In this document: in pieces, positions 9,365 through 18,520 of the stretch
Numbering within the stretch: the stretch's first letter is position 1
How the letters are laid out: each line of letters opens with the position of its first letter
NCBI GenBank assembly: GCA_020427005.1
Contig: JAGQOY010000007.1
Span: forward strand, 24,690-88,689
DNA: 64,000 nt
From: Planctomycetales bacterium
Lineage (GTDB): Bacteria > Planctomycetota > Planctomycetia > Pirellulales > Pirellulaceae
Direction of reading: 5' to 3'
Position numbers and translations under genes: made by a program
Notes under the pieces: generated by a model
Database searches by the model: none
What the model was told of the DNA's origin: nothing
Seen by the model: the letters and a program-made list of their open reading frames with translations, nothing else

Positions 9365-10774
9365 CTATTTGGACAAATTTCCAAATTCCCGTTCCACCAC
9401 GCTTTCCAGAATCGAGATCGCTTCATCAATGTGCTCGTACGTAGTCACAGCCGGTGGGGGTAGAAACCGGATCCGGGCTGGATTTGCGCCGGCGACGAAG
9501 GACATCAAACCAGCGTCAAATAAGGCATGCACGAGTCGATTAGCATGGTCACTGGAACCATCCCCGGGAGTGAACGCAATCATCATACCTTCGCCATATG
9601 GTCCGTTTACTTTGTCCGGGTACTTGCCAGACAGAGTACGTAATTTGTCCTGAAAGTACTCAAATCTCTGCATGTTCTGTCCGCGCGGTCCAAAACAATC
9701 GCTGTGGTCGATGACATCGAGTGTCGTCAAGGCAGCTGCGATAGCACTTGAAGCTGCGGTAAACGTTTGGCTCAACAAAGGGCCTTTGGGACGTAGTGAA
9801 CCACGATAAAGAGTGGCGCATAATTGCGTTATCTTGCCTATGGTGACGATATCTACGTAGTTGTCCAATCCCAAATGTTGAAATGCGAACGGACAACTTA
9901 GTCGCCCAAATGTCTGCACTTCGTCGACGACGATCAAGATGTTATCTAATTTGGCTCGGCGGATAAGCTTGCTGAAGAAATCCGCTGACCCGGGATAGTA
10001 GCCACCTTCGCCAGAAACCAATTCAAGCCACAAAGCAGCGTGCTTGCCAGGATGTCGCGCCAAATGGATATCGAGCGCCCGCAGAGCCCGCTGGTGGGAT
10101 TCAGCCGAATGCTCTACGTCTTCAGAGGGCAAATAGTCCACAGCTAGTACCGTGGGCAACCCCGATCGATATTGGGGTCTGTCCGTCAATTGAGCCATGG
10201 CAATCGACCGACCAGCAAAACAATTGTCCAATGCCAAGACTCGATCGGCAGGTGCACGATTGTGAAAAGCAATCTTGAGAGCATTTTCATTTGCCATCGC
10301 ACCGCTGGTGGTCAACAGACAGTGTTCCAGGGCAGCTCCGTTGCTTTGTGCCAATCGGATAATGCGCTCGCTTATTTCTAGTGATGCGGGGTGCTGTTGT
10401 AGATTTCCCTGCATGACAGTGTCTTCCAAGGAAGAATCGATGACAGCAACCATCATGCGTGGATCACTATGCCCTAACCCATGCACGCCGATGCCGGATA
10501 TGAAATCCAACTTCACGCTTCCGTCCGCCAATTCGACCCACGGCCCACGGCCAAGTCCACTACTCAAATAGGGAAAATAGGTTGCACCGCCACGTGCGTT
10601 GGATAATCGCTGGAGCAAATCTGCATATTGTTCTCGCAGACACTCTTTAGGTGCTTTCACTCCGTCGATAGCAGACTGTGCTTCTTGCAATGCAGCCAGC
10701 AGTAATTCCTTTGCTTGAATTACTCTCGGATCTGTGCGCAGCCGTTCTGCAGCCAATGTAGAAGTCGTATCCAT
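9365..10774 (-). CDS. Class III PLP aminotransferase, probable succinylornithine transaminase
   Basis: 469 residues from ATG 10774, which has GGAAGGGA a few bases upstream; an upstream TTG start would put that purine block inside the gene. Fold-type I, class III features are the TTSGAMANENALK cofactor region, Asp284 in VVDEVQTFGR (pyridine nitrogen) and the Schiff-base lysine K314 in TIGKITQ. By position it fills the astC slot, converting succinylornithine to succinylglutamate semialdehyde. It is about 60 residues longer than proteobacterial AstC (about 406) and has an extra N-terminal helical region, so the specificity is inferred from context. An L-lysine 6-transaminase-like or ornithine aminotransferase-like paralogue is the main alternative. 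Confidence 0.85.
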   Translation of the reverse strand: MDTTSTLAAERLRTDPRVIQAKELLLAALQEAQSAIDGVKAPKECLREQYADLLQRLSNARGGATYFPYLSSGLGRGPWVELADGSVKLDFISGIGVHGLGHSDPRMMVAVIDSSLEDTVMQGNLQQHPASLEISERIIRLAQSNGAALEHCLLTTSGAMANENALKIAFHNRAPADRVLALDNCFAGRSIAMAQLTDRPQYRSGLPTVLAVDYLPSEDVEHSAESHQRALRALDIHLARHPGKHAALWLELVSGEGGYYPGSADFFSKLIRRAKLDNILIVVDEVQTFGRLSCPFAFQHLGLDNYVDIVTIGKITQLCATLYRGSLRPKGPLLSQTFTAASSAIAAALTTLDVIDHSDCFGPRGQNMQRFEYFQDKLRTLSGKYPDKVNGPYGEGMMIAFTPGDGSSDHANRLVHALFDAGLMSFVAGANPARIRFLPPPAVTTYEHIDEAISILESVVEREFGNLSK

Positions 10775-10830
10775 CCGATCCCTTCCTGACAAGTACTTCT
10801 CTCAAAATCATCGTGCGCAGTCTCCAATGA

Positions 10831-12273
10831 TCACTTGGTCGATTGGCGATTGCGAGTCCGTTTTTCCTTTAGTTCCGCTGGCCGTTCATTGGCAATTGGC
10901 AGTGGCGCTCCAACTTCCTGACGCCATTTAGTTAGCTGAGCAAGCATTTGCTCAGTCCGTGACTGTTCCTTGTCGGCCAAATTTTGAACCTCGCCAATAT
11001 CATCCTTCAGGTTATAGAGCTCAACCCGCGAATCCTCGAAGAATTCCATCAGCTTCCAGTCGCCTTGTTGAATAAGACTGACAGGAGTTGTCCGCCAGGA
11101 GTTTACGCCTGCACCTAAGTAACCTGGGAAGTGCTGATAGATGGCCTCACGGTTCAATTTGGCGTTTGAATCTCGAAAGAGTTTGACCAGGCTCTCACCA
11201 TCTAACGTTTGCCGTGGCAGAGGGACTGTTCCCAACTCACTGAACGTGGGGAACAAGTCGACATGGATAGTTGGAGTTGGGCAACTGCTACCGGCTGCGA
11301 CCACACCTGGCCACCGCACAATCAATGGAACGCGAGTTCCACCTTCATACAAGCTGCCTTTTCCGCTTCGCAAAGGTGCATTGTCAGTAACATCACCACT
11401 TTCTTTAATGCCTTCACGCACATATCCACCGACGCCTCCATTGTCGCTCGAAAAAATCAAAACCGTGTTGGCGTCTAGATTTAATTCGTCCAATGTTTTC
11501 ATGATCCGTCCAACACTCTCGTCGACGGAAGCTATCATGGCTGCGTATGTGGCGTTGTGATGTCCACCCACAGCTGGCTTGGGTGTGAAATGGTCAATCC
11601 AATTCTGCTTGGCTTGGTATGGAGAATGTACACCGAAGTGCGGTAAATAGAGAAAAAATGGCTGATCTTTGTGCCGCGCAATAAAATCAACGGCCCGGTC
11701 CGTCAGGAAATCCGCCAGATACTCCCCTTCAGCATACTCCGTCTTCGGATTAGTGACGAAGTCAAAGTGCTTTCCGGAGCTAGTGATTGCTTCATCGAAT
11801 CCGCGACGAGAGGGATGATAGTCCCCCTTTTCTCCTAAGTGCCATTTTCCGAACATGCCGGTCACATAACCTGCCGCTTTCATCTGCCGAGCGATAATGT
11901 CTCGGTCGAGTGGCAAATCGGTTACATTATCGACTGGTCTCAATGGTCGACTTTGCCAATTGAAGCGATCGATGCTTCCCACCGTGTACACACCCGTGCG
12001 TGCTCCATACTGGCCGCTCATAAGAGCAGCTCGCGTGGGTGCGCAGTTTTGGCAATGATGGTGATTCAGTAAACGCATGCCCTGTGTGGCAAGCCGGTCA
12101 ATGTTCGGGGTCTCATAGTACTGACTGCCATAACATCCCACATCCGTGTAGCCCAAATCATCCGCCAATACAAAGATGATATTTGGTTGGCGAACCGATT
12201 GATTTTGGTTAGCCTGGGAGCTGGGTCCAAGTAACAATAGCACTATCCAGCATACAACGATCGTGCGCAACAT
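10831..12273 (-). CDS. Secreted sulfatase (formylglycine type)
   Basis: 480 residues from ATG 12273, which gives a clean signal peptide ending near SSQANQ; the longer frame upstream would bury it. The sulfatase motif C77-A-P-T-R81 followed by AALMSG marks the cysteine converted to formylglycine. Asp38-Asp39 (VLADDLGYTD) and SDNGG later in the chain bind the metal. It removes sulfate esters, probably from algal or host polysaccharides, in the periplasm or outside. Planctomycetes carry many such genes. It lies 56 bp upstream of the astC-like gene on the same strand, so it may be the first gene of that transcript. Nothing in the sequence explains a functional link. Confidence 0.95.
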   Translation of the reverse strand: MLRTIVVCWIVLLLLGPSSQANQNQSVRQPNIIFVLADDLGYTDVGCYGSQYYETPNIDRLATQGMRLLNHHHCQNCAPTRAALMSGQYGARTGVYTVGSIDRFNWQSRPLRPVDNVTDLPLDRDIIARQMKAAGYVTGMFGKWHLGEKGDYHPSRRGFDEAITSSGKHFDFVTNPKTEYAEGEYLADFLTDRAVDFIARHKDQPFFLYLPHFGVHSPYQAKQNWIDHFTPKPAVGGHHNATYAAMIASVDESVGRIMKTLDELNLDANTVLIFSSDNGGVGGYVREGIKESGDVTDNAPLRSGKGSLYEGGTRVPLIVRWPGVVAAGSSCPTPTIHVDLFPTFSELGTVPLPRQTLDGESLVKLFRDSNAKLNREAIYQHFPGYLGAGVNSWRTTPVSLIQQGDWKLMEFFEDSRVELYNLKDDIGEVQNLADKEQSRTEQMLAQLTKWRQEVGAPLPIANERPAELKEKRTRNRQSTK

Positions 12274-12552
12274 AATTTGCCTATTCGAGCAAAGGACAAA
12301 CTCTCTCAAAACCGACTTGTTTTAACAAGAACTCGCATGATTTGTTTCTTCGAACATGCGATCTGTTACGTTTCCATTTTAACGCGCGTTACGGCAACTT
12401 GCTCAAATCCGAACGCGACTTGCCAGGAGCAGAGCAGTTAATAAAGATCCGTAAAGGGATTGGGTCCCATCCCGAAACAGTTCTTGCAGGTATTGCACAA
12501 AACCTGTTTCCACTATGATACTTGATCACACAAGCGAATTTGCGAAAAGCCG
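12274..12552. promoter_or_regulatory. Divergent intergenic region with short dyads
   Basis: It separates the sulfatase/ast unit (minus) from the small membrane gene (plus) and should carry both promoters. It contains CTTGTT-TT-AACAAG (around 12312-12325) and the palindrome AACGCGCGTT (around 12380). Either could be a regulator site; neither matches an operator I know. Confidence 0.3.
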
Positions 12553-12936
12553 ATGCGTGTTCCACGATTTACAGTTCGTTCCATTTTAGTCGACACAACT
12601 CTAGTTGGGTTAGGTTTAGCAACTCTCAAATTGGGTGGCACGGAGCATGATTCAACGCGCGGGGTAACGTTCGTATTTGTTTTGCTGTTGTCTTGTTTTT
12701 TGTTTGTGGGTCGCATTTCTGCTACTCGCCGTATAGCGGCCAAACTAGGATCGATGATTGGTGGCGTTTTATCGCTCGTTTTGTTTCGAGACGTACCGGT
12801 AATGGCTGGGCCTCGTGACTGGAAATCTCTACTGATCGCTCTTCCCGTGGCTGTCTTGGTTGTTTTGGGATCCGCATTATTGGCAATGATCTGTCATTGG
12901 GTGCAACAGCTTGGTCAGTCTCCTGAAAAGACCTAA
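12553..12936 (+). CDS. Small integral membrane protein, uncharacterised
   Basis: 127 residues. The N-terminus RFTVRSILVDTTLVGLGLA matches the short membrane proteins abundant in planctomycetes, which begin with a FTVRSLL-like amphipathic stretch. Hydrophobic helices lie near residues 10-25, 38-54, 68-80 and 95-112. No catalytic motif is visible. Transcribed divergently from the sulfatase. The function is unknown. Confidence 0.6.
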   Translation: MRVPRFTVRSILVDTTLVGLGLATLKLGGTEHDSTRGVTFVFVLLLSCFLFVGRISATRRIAAKLGSMIGGVLSLVLFRDVPVMAGPRDWKSLLIALPVAVLVVLGSALLAMICHWVQQLGQSPEKT

Positions 12937-13507
12937 CTAACTCACTTGCAGAGTTGTCACAAGTCTGGCAACAACATTTTAAAGTCCTCCCTACCGACTC
13001 TTTCGGCTTACTAATAGGCCCTTCCACGTCAGGGCTGACAGCCTATCGTTCATCTTGCGAATCCTGTCCATCCCAGTCAAAACTTCTTGCAGTTCGGCTT
13101 ATTCACTGTTTCGGCTACGTTCATTTCATCAGCCTGCGTTGCATTTTGTTTCACGTCAAGTACGTCCCGCGAGCCGAGCGGGATGTGGATGTGAAATAAG
13201 GGTCAGCTCTAGGAGCTCTTCGTAAATGCCAAAGTAAATTGTGAGTCGACTACCACGAGGAATCGGGATAGGTGAGACTTTCCCGCACATAACTGAAAAT
13301 CAAGAATCAGTTTCCGAACTAATCAATCGTAATTTGCCCGGCCGCTTTTTCAGTCACGGCTCACTAAATCAACAAGCCGGTAAGTGGCCGGGTCTCTAGT
13401 ACCACCCGAGGCCTTACGGCCTTCGGCTCGCCAAAATTGCGCACGGCTATTTAGAAGGCTTTCCTATTGAAGTCCTGTCAATAATTGTTGAGCGACTTCT
13501 CAATCGT
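12937..13507. other. Intergenic, 571 bp, no gene seen
   Basis: Convergent-side spacer between the small membrane gene and the end of the sigma-factor gene. Around 13408-13435 there is a GC-rich block (GAGGCCTTACGGCCTTCGGCTC) that can form an imperfect hairpin and looks like a dispersed-repeat remnant, but I see no second copy here. No RNA gene or protein-like frame is convincing. Confidence 0.4.
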
Positions 13508-14137
13508 TTATTGTTCGATTAGGGCACGAAGTTTTTTCAATGCTCGCAAGTAGCGCATACTTGCTGCCGGCTCGGAGATGCCAAGGGCCAATGCAATTTC
13601 TTGATTGCCAAGTTGTTCGAAATGCCGCATCAGCAGAATCTCTCGATCGCGCTCCTCTAATAGCTCCATTCTGGCTTGTACATGTGCCGCCAATTCTTTC
13701 TGAACTAACATGGCTGCCGGTGTAAGCTCAGGGTCCTTTAGCTGTGCAGCGATGTCCAAACTGGACTGGTCGACATACTTTTGTGGTACATCCAGCGGCT
13801 GTTCGCGGTCCAGGCTGCGTTTGGCACTGCCGCGATGTCGGCGGTATGAATCGATGATGCGGTCTTTGGCGATTTGCCGGATCCAAAGGTGGAAAGGAAG
13901 GATTGGATTGGCTACGTACTCCGGAATGCGGCGACTGGCTTCCACCAGGACTTCTTGCACGACATCGCTGACATCGGTGCGTCGCAGAATTTTGGGGTCG
14001 ATCCTTCCACCTACCAATCGATGCAATGAATCGCGGTAACGCGCCAGCAAGTGTTCCATGGCTTGCTCGTCTCCATCGCGTATGCTTGCCAATAGATGCT
14101 GTGTATCCTCATGTTGGGGCCACAAAGACTGAGTCAT
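13508..14137 (-). CDS. ECF-type RNA polymerase sigma factor (planctomycete type)
   Basis: 209 residues. Region 2 runs from about 30 to 100, with DVSDVVQEVLVEASRR and PFHLWIRQIAKDRIIDSYRRHRG. Region 4 runs from about 150 to 205, with LEERDREILLMRHFEQLGNQEIALALGIS, a sigma-type helix-turn-helix. There is no region 1 or 3. The FHLWIRQIAKDRIID segment is typical of the expanded planctomycete ECF groups that often sit beside Ser/Thr kinases. No kinase or anti-sigma gene is adjacent here, so the signal is unknown. Confidence 0.92.
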   Translation of the reverse strand: MTQSLWPQHEDTQHLLASIRDGDEQAMEHLLARYRDSLHRLVGGRIDPKILRRTDVSDVVQEVLVEASRRIPEYVANPILPFHLWIRQIAKDRIIDSYRRHRGSAKRSLDREQPLDVPQKYVDQSSLDIAAQLKDPELTPAAMLVQKELAAHVQARMELLEERDREILLMRHFEQLGNQEIALALGISEPAASMRYLRALKKLRALIEQ

Positions 14138-14323
14138 TAACTTGCAATCGTTGGATCAACGAGCCTCCCCATGGGACTATCTCCTAAAACTTAATCTTAC
14201 TGAAGTACAGATGCTAGCTGGATAGTTAAGGTGACTCGAACGACAAGGTCTCTGAATGTGAGCACAAGTCAGCACCCATAACAGGTATGCATCAACCGAA
14301 AGTGGATTTTTCAGTCCGTACAT

Positions 14324-15235
14324 TCAATTTTCATTGCCTTTGGGAAACAGACTTTCCAAGGGATCTGCCGAGGATGGGGCTTCCTGCGATTGGTTTTCTT
14401 TGTTCGATTCTGGAACTATTTCGAGATTTCCAGATACAGCAGTCGACACAGGATTCGGGCCCTCATTGGCAGAGTCATTTCGAGTGTCGGCAGTTTTTTC
14501 CGGTTCAACGAATTGCAATACCAATCGGATCGGCGTTCCCTCTGGCGGGATGCGATTTGTAAAAGTTGCAAACATCAGGCCACTATTTACTTGGGAGCTT
14601 TTCATGGGCACGTCGAGGGTAGCAGTCGTAAAATTCGAAACGCAAATTAGATCCCCGCTTTCGGCCATATATCGCTCTTCTCCAGTATCGGGATCTTTCC
14701 ACATCATGCTGCCGGCAAAAACAAAATTGGTCTCTAAAGTCCGATCTTTGGTACCAATCTCACGTACCCATTTACGAACGTCTATCGACTGCTTCTTGCC
14801 ATCTGGATCTTTCCACAGCGCAAATACTTGAACCTCTCCTCCAGTTGGTGGCGTATATTTTGGATCCCAGCTTACCGGCTTTCCTTGTGGCACGCCTATA
14901 GCCAGTAATCCAGCGTGCACGACAAAAGCCTTACTGAATACTGCGACGACCGACTCGTGTTCCTTGGTTCCAACGATACATGCCAGCATTTCCAGCTGGC
15001 CGTTGCGAAGGGCAATATATCCATCCATCACCAAACGATGGTGTTCCTTATCTGCCCATGCACGTGAGGTTGGGTCTAATCGAACCATGCCGGGTGGATC
15101 TCCGAACGTTTTTTCCACATCGGCCAGCAAGTCCTCTCGGCCCTCCCATTGGGCTATGGTCGAGGCTACGGGCATAACCATAAACAGCGCAACAACAAGC
15201 CACACTAGGACTTGAGAGTTAACTTGGCTATTCAT
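14324..15235 (-). CDS. Secreted YdjY-domain protein
   Basis: 303 residues from ATG 15235, which places a signal peptide (VLVWLVVALFMVMPVAS) at the N-terminus; ATG 15253 is nearly as good. The central 170 residues match the YdjY-like domain, recognised by GYIALRNGQLEMLAC, GTKEHESVVAVFSKA, HAGLLAIGVPQGKPV and WVREIGTKD. This domain is frequent in planctomycetes and its function is unknown. The C-terminal 60 residues are low-complexity and Ser/Asn/Glu-rich. It lies upstream of the sigma-factor gene on the same strand with a 186-bp gap. Confidence 0.8.
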   Translation of the reverse strand: MNSQVNSQVLVWLVVALFMVMPVASTIAQWEGREDLLADVEKTFGDPPGMVRLDPTSRAWADKEHHRLVMDGYIALRNGQLEMLACIVGTKEHESVVAVFSKAFVVHAGLLAIGVPQGKPVSWDPKYTPPTGGEVQVFALWKDPDGKKQSIDVRKWVREIGTKDRTLETNFVFAGSMMWKDPDTGEERYMAESGDLICVSNFTTATLDVPMKSSQVNSGLMFATFTNRIPPEGTPIRLVLQFVEPEKTADTRNDSANEGPNPVSTAVSGNLEIVPESNKENQSQEAPSSADPLESLFPKGNEN

Positions 15236-15253
15236 ATGACTCTTTTGTTCCAT

Positions 15254-15615
15254 TTTTCTAAGAACTCTAATCGGTTGCTTTGACAGTGGCAAATGTGCAA
15301 GCACAATGATGTCTCTCCAATAAACACATCTTTTTGGCTGCCCAGAAGTTACTTAAAGATTGAATTTGATCCATGAGATAGCAACGACCGGCCACAGCGA
15401 CTAGCAATTCGTACGAATGTAGTTTAGCGTCTTACTGGTTTCAAAGATACGTTGGATAACATGAACGCCATTTTGCTTTCCGGAGCTGCCACCGGAGCGA
15501 AGCCTACGACAGCGAATTACTACTAGCGGAGGACGGGAATCAACCGAAGTGCCTTGGCCTTCGTTGCTAGTATCGGCAAACAATAGTTACTACTAATTTT
15601 CGATATACGTGGTGG
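15254..15615. other. Divergent intergenic, about 360 bp, no gene seen
   Basis: Holds the start regions of the YdjY gene (minus) and the 647-residue gene (plus). No clear promoter consensus, repeat or RNA is recognisable. Confidence 0.4.
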
Positions 15616-17559
15616 ATGAGCATGGACTGGATAGACCCTCGCTATGTGACTGAATTGCAGGACGAAATGCGTTCTGACGAAGAGAATCTGGTCACTACGA
15701 CAGCCAAAGGAAAGGATCGGGGAAGAAGTCGCAAGAAGGCCGAAACGCCTGCTTGGAAACCCCTAGCGAATCAAGTGGCAGCCGCATTGGCTCAACCCTT
15801 GGAAGTATGGAGCACTGCTTTCGGAAACGCTCTGAGCAGTTTGAAATGGCCATTAAACTGCTCCCTCGAGTCAACATTCCTGTGGTCTAGCGTTATCCAG
15901 GAACAAGCTGAAGTGCTGGTGCGGTCGGGAATGTCCGCCAAAAAACTGGCTTGTATTGTCTCTGAAAGTTCGGCTCCTGTGGGTTCTCCGGATCATATTT
16001 CCGATGTAGTTGGCCTAATGGGGCAACCATTGGAAACGCTGGCCTTTACTTGGCTTGATGGAGCTGACTCACATGCACATTGTGCACTAGGAGTGGCTGC
16101 CTTGGCGTGGCACATACCGGAGCATGCGGAACGAGCCGGGAACATTTGGTTGACTCAATGGTTACAAGCCAGTATGGATCGCTCAGCGACCTATGAACCG
16201 CACTCAAGTGAGGCTATTCTGTGCCAACTGGTTTTACGTTGCGAGCTTCCTCTTTTAATAGGTTTTGCCACTCAAGCATCTAAACGTATTCTCTTGGCCG
16301 AGGCCAGTCGAGCGATGGATAGTCTGGCCGAGTTTTTAGAGTGCAGCCTAGAGGACCCCGCGCCATGGTTGGCCTATGGAGCTACTTATCTGAGAGCCTC
16401 ACTGGCCTGCGTCTTGCGTTGCCGTGTCGTTGCCAATGCACTGGGCCTTCGCAAATGGTATCCACCTCAGCAGAAGGCGCTAGCGAAGTTGCTAGAACAT
16501 GCGCTGCGTTTCACTCGCCCTGGGGGCTCACAGTTGCTGTGTGCGACAGGCATCAGTCCAAAGGCCGATGCTATTTGGCTAGCCTTAATCAAGCAGACAC
16601 GCCGTCCCACTGCACTCCTGGCAGCCATGCAGCACGCCAATGTATGCAAACCGGTTACAAAAGTCGGCACCAAATTGCCGGACTTGACTTACTACTCAGC
16701 CGAAGCAGCAGGCGCCTGCCTGCAGACGAGCTGGAAATCCAAAAAGCCAAGAATCGCTATCGATTTTTCTGACCAAGACATGTGTTTGGAAGTGCTTGGA
16801 CCGAAAGGTCAACCAGTCTTGACCGGCGAGTGGCTAATTCAAGTTGAACAGGATGGCCAGGCTGAACTACAGCACGATACCTGGGATTCCGTGTGCTGGT
16901 TCTCAGACGATGACGTAGATTACTTGGAGGTGGAAGCGCAATTTGGCCAACATGCAAGAATCCAACGTCAGATTATTCTATTTCGTGAAGACCGTTTGCT
17001 GCTTCTAGCTGATGCCTTACTGGCAGACGTAGTTGGAGATTGGCGCATCCGGTCAGAAATTCCGTTGGCTCCGCGCGCCAACTTTCTGTCAGTTGAGAAA
17101 ATGACGGAAGCAAAGATCCAATTATCTGCCAAATCTAGTTGCCTAGCATTGCCTCTATTCATGCCCGAATGGATTCGCCAAGGCGCTACAGGGACCTTTG
17201 GCGCGGAAGACAATTGCCTAGTCATGACAAACAGTTGCAGTAGTGCCAACCGTCTGTACATGCCCACGCTCATCAGCCTGCATAGCAAACATTCTCGACA
17301 GCCCTACACGTGGCGCAAACTGACAGTTGGGGAAGATCTTCGCATAGTGCGAGCCGATGAAGCCGCCGCCTATCGCATGCAGATTGGCAAAGATCAGTGG
17401 GTCATTTATCGCACGCTAGCTCCGGCAACTCGGCGGACAGCAATTGGGATGCACACACTATGCGACTTTTATGCCGGTCGGTTTGATAGCGATTTGGGAG
17501 AAGTGGATACCCTGGTCGAAGTCGAGCCCAGTGATAGTTCAGGCCATGCGGACGAGTAG
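15616..17559 (+). CDS. Uncharacterised 647-residue protein, possibly heparinase II/III-like
   Basis: A single long frame with no signal peptide. Residues about 90-370 are alpha-helical and repetitive, suggesting an alpha/alpha toroid. Residues about 375-620 are beta-rich, with a segment around REDRLLLLADALL that resembles the C-terminal beta-sandwich of heparinase II/III-type polysaccharide lyases. That resemblance is weak and I would not assign activity. The N-terminus is charged and rich in Lys/Arg (KGKDRGRSRKKAE). It has no co-directional partner: it is flanked by the divergent YdjY gene and a repeat-bearing spacer. Confidence 0.7.
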   Translation: MSMDWIDPRYVTELQDEMRSDEENLVTTTAKGKDRGRSRKKAETPAWKPLANQVAAALAQPLEVWSTAFGNALSSLKWPLNCSLESTFLWSSVIQEQAEVLVRSGMSAKKLACIVSESSAPVGSPDHISDVVGLMGQPLETLAFTWLDGADSHAHCALGVAALAWHIPEHAERAGNIWLTQWLQASMDRSATYEPHSSEAILCQLVLRCELPLLIGFATQASKRILLAEASRAMDSLAEFLECSLEDPAPWLAYGATYLRASLACVLRCRVVANALGLRKWYPPQQKALAKLLEHALRFTRPGGSQLLCATGISPKADAIWLALIKQTRRPTALLAAMQHANVCKPVTKVGTKLPDLTYYSAEAAGACLQTSWKSKKPRIAIDFSDQDMCLEVLGPKGQPVLTGEWLIQVEQDGQAELQHDTWDSVCWFSDDDVDYLEVEAQFGQHARIQRQIILFREDRLLLLADALLADVVGDWRIRSEIPLAPRANFLSVEKMTEAKIQLSAKSSCLALPLFMPEWIRQGATGTFGAEDNCLVMTNSCSSANRLYMPTLISLHSKHSRQPYTWRKLTVGEDLRIVRADEAAAYRMQIGKDQWVIYRTLAPATRRTAIGMHTLCDFYAGRFDSDLGEVDTLVEVEPSDSSGHADE

Positions 17560-18520
17560 CATGAGAGCCAACTGCACGTAATAGAAGCGTGTTTTGGCCG
17601 GTTTAATCAATGATTTTCTTGAAAGTACACGCTATGCTCGGTGCGACTCGCACTAGCAGGCTGCTGAAAGAGTAACCCGAAGCGTCAGAGCGTCAGCGAT
17701 GGAATGTACCCAGCCCCTCGGTGAAGCTTCGAGTTACTAATCGTCCACAATTAAGATTTTGCAAATCGACTTTTTCAGCAGCCTGCTAGGTAGCCTTGCT
17801 TCATCGCCATGGTGCTGAGGACGACTTTTCGAAAGTCTTCATTGATGGAACTGAGAGTTAGCGTTAGCAGGTCAAATTGATAGTTTATTTGATGCTGGCC
17901 TGTGGAGGCGGCAAAGGTCAATGCGATTGTAGGCTAGGGACCGTTAAGAGTCTGCGGCAAGAAGTTGCTGACCGATAAGAACCCTACCCGCTCGCAATGC
18001 TCGCGACCTTCCCTGAAGAGAAGGTAGGTTATTCTTCACCCAGTTCATGCAAAGGTAGCAGAAGTTGGGCCGTCCTGATTTTGTCTGCCCACGGACATCA
18101 GCTAGTTAGGGTAACGGTCGTTTGTTTACAACCGGACGCCTCAAGCCCGTCCCTGATAGCAAACGCGACCGTGAACACAATCATGTCGGTCTACTAATTG
18201 TTGATCGGGGCCCAATGTGTGTTGTGTCTTGTTGCACCAACAGTTGAACCGTGTGCTACCTTCTTCTTCTGGCGATCGTGGATCTGGGTCTCCCGTTACG
18301 TAGATAGCCTTGCTGCGCAGGTTCATGCAGGGAGGCAGTGGTTCAGTGTTTTTCACGGCAAACGATCGTTTGTAGCCCATAATCTAATCTCAGCTTGAAT
18401 CAGAGAACGAATTCAAATGTTGCAGTTGGAGGGTTGGGTGCACTTCAAGAACTACATTAGGTTTTAACAAGGCGTGCCAGGTCGATTGAAACCAATTTGC
18501 CTTCGGTATTACACATATGC
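17560..18520. other. Intergenic, 961 bp, holding a MITE-like element
   Basis: No supported gene. Apart from the inverted-repeat element at 17653-17789 there is a short hairpin ACCTTC/GAAGGT near 18006-18025. Small frames on both strands lack protein-like composition and are not called. Confidence 0.6.
17653..17789. mobile_element. MITE-like element with 20-bp terminal inverted repeats
   Basis: The left end CTAGCAGGCTGCTGAAAGAG (17653-17672) is the reverse complement, with one mismatch, of the right end at 17770-17789. A second, nested inverted repeat lies inside: TAACCCGAAGC near 17673 and GCTTCGAGTTA near 17726-17736. The element is 137 bp, non-coding and bounded by CTAG. The size and ends fit a miniature inverted-repeat element mobilised in trans; no transposase is in the window. 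Confidence 0.7.

Noticed and set aside
13408..13435. GC-rich imperfect hairpin possibly a dispersed repeat
   Set aside because: Only one copy seen in the window and the stem is poor; kept only as a note in the intergenic entry.
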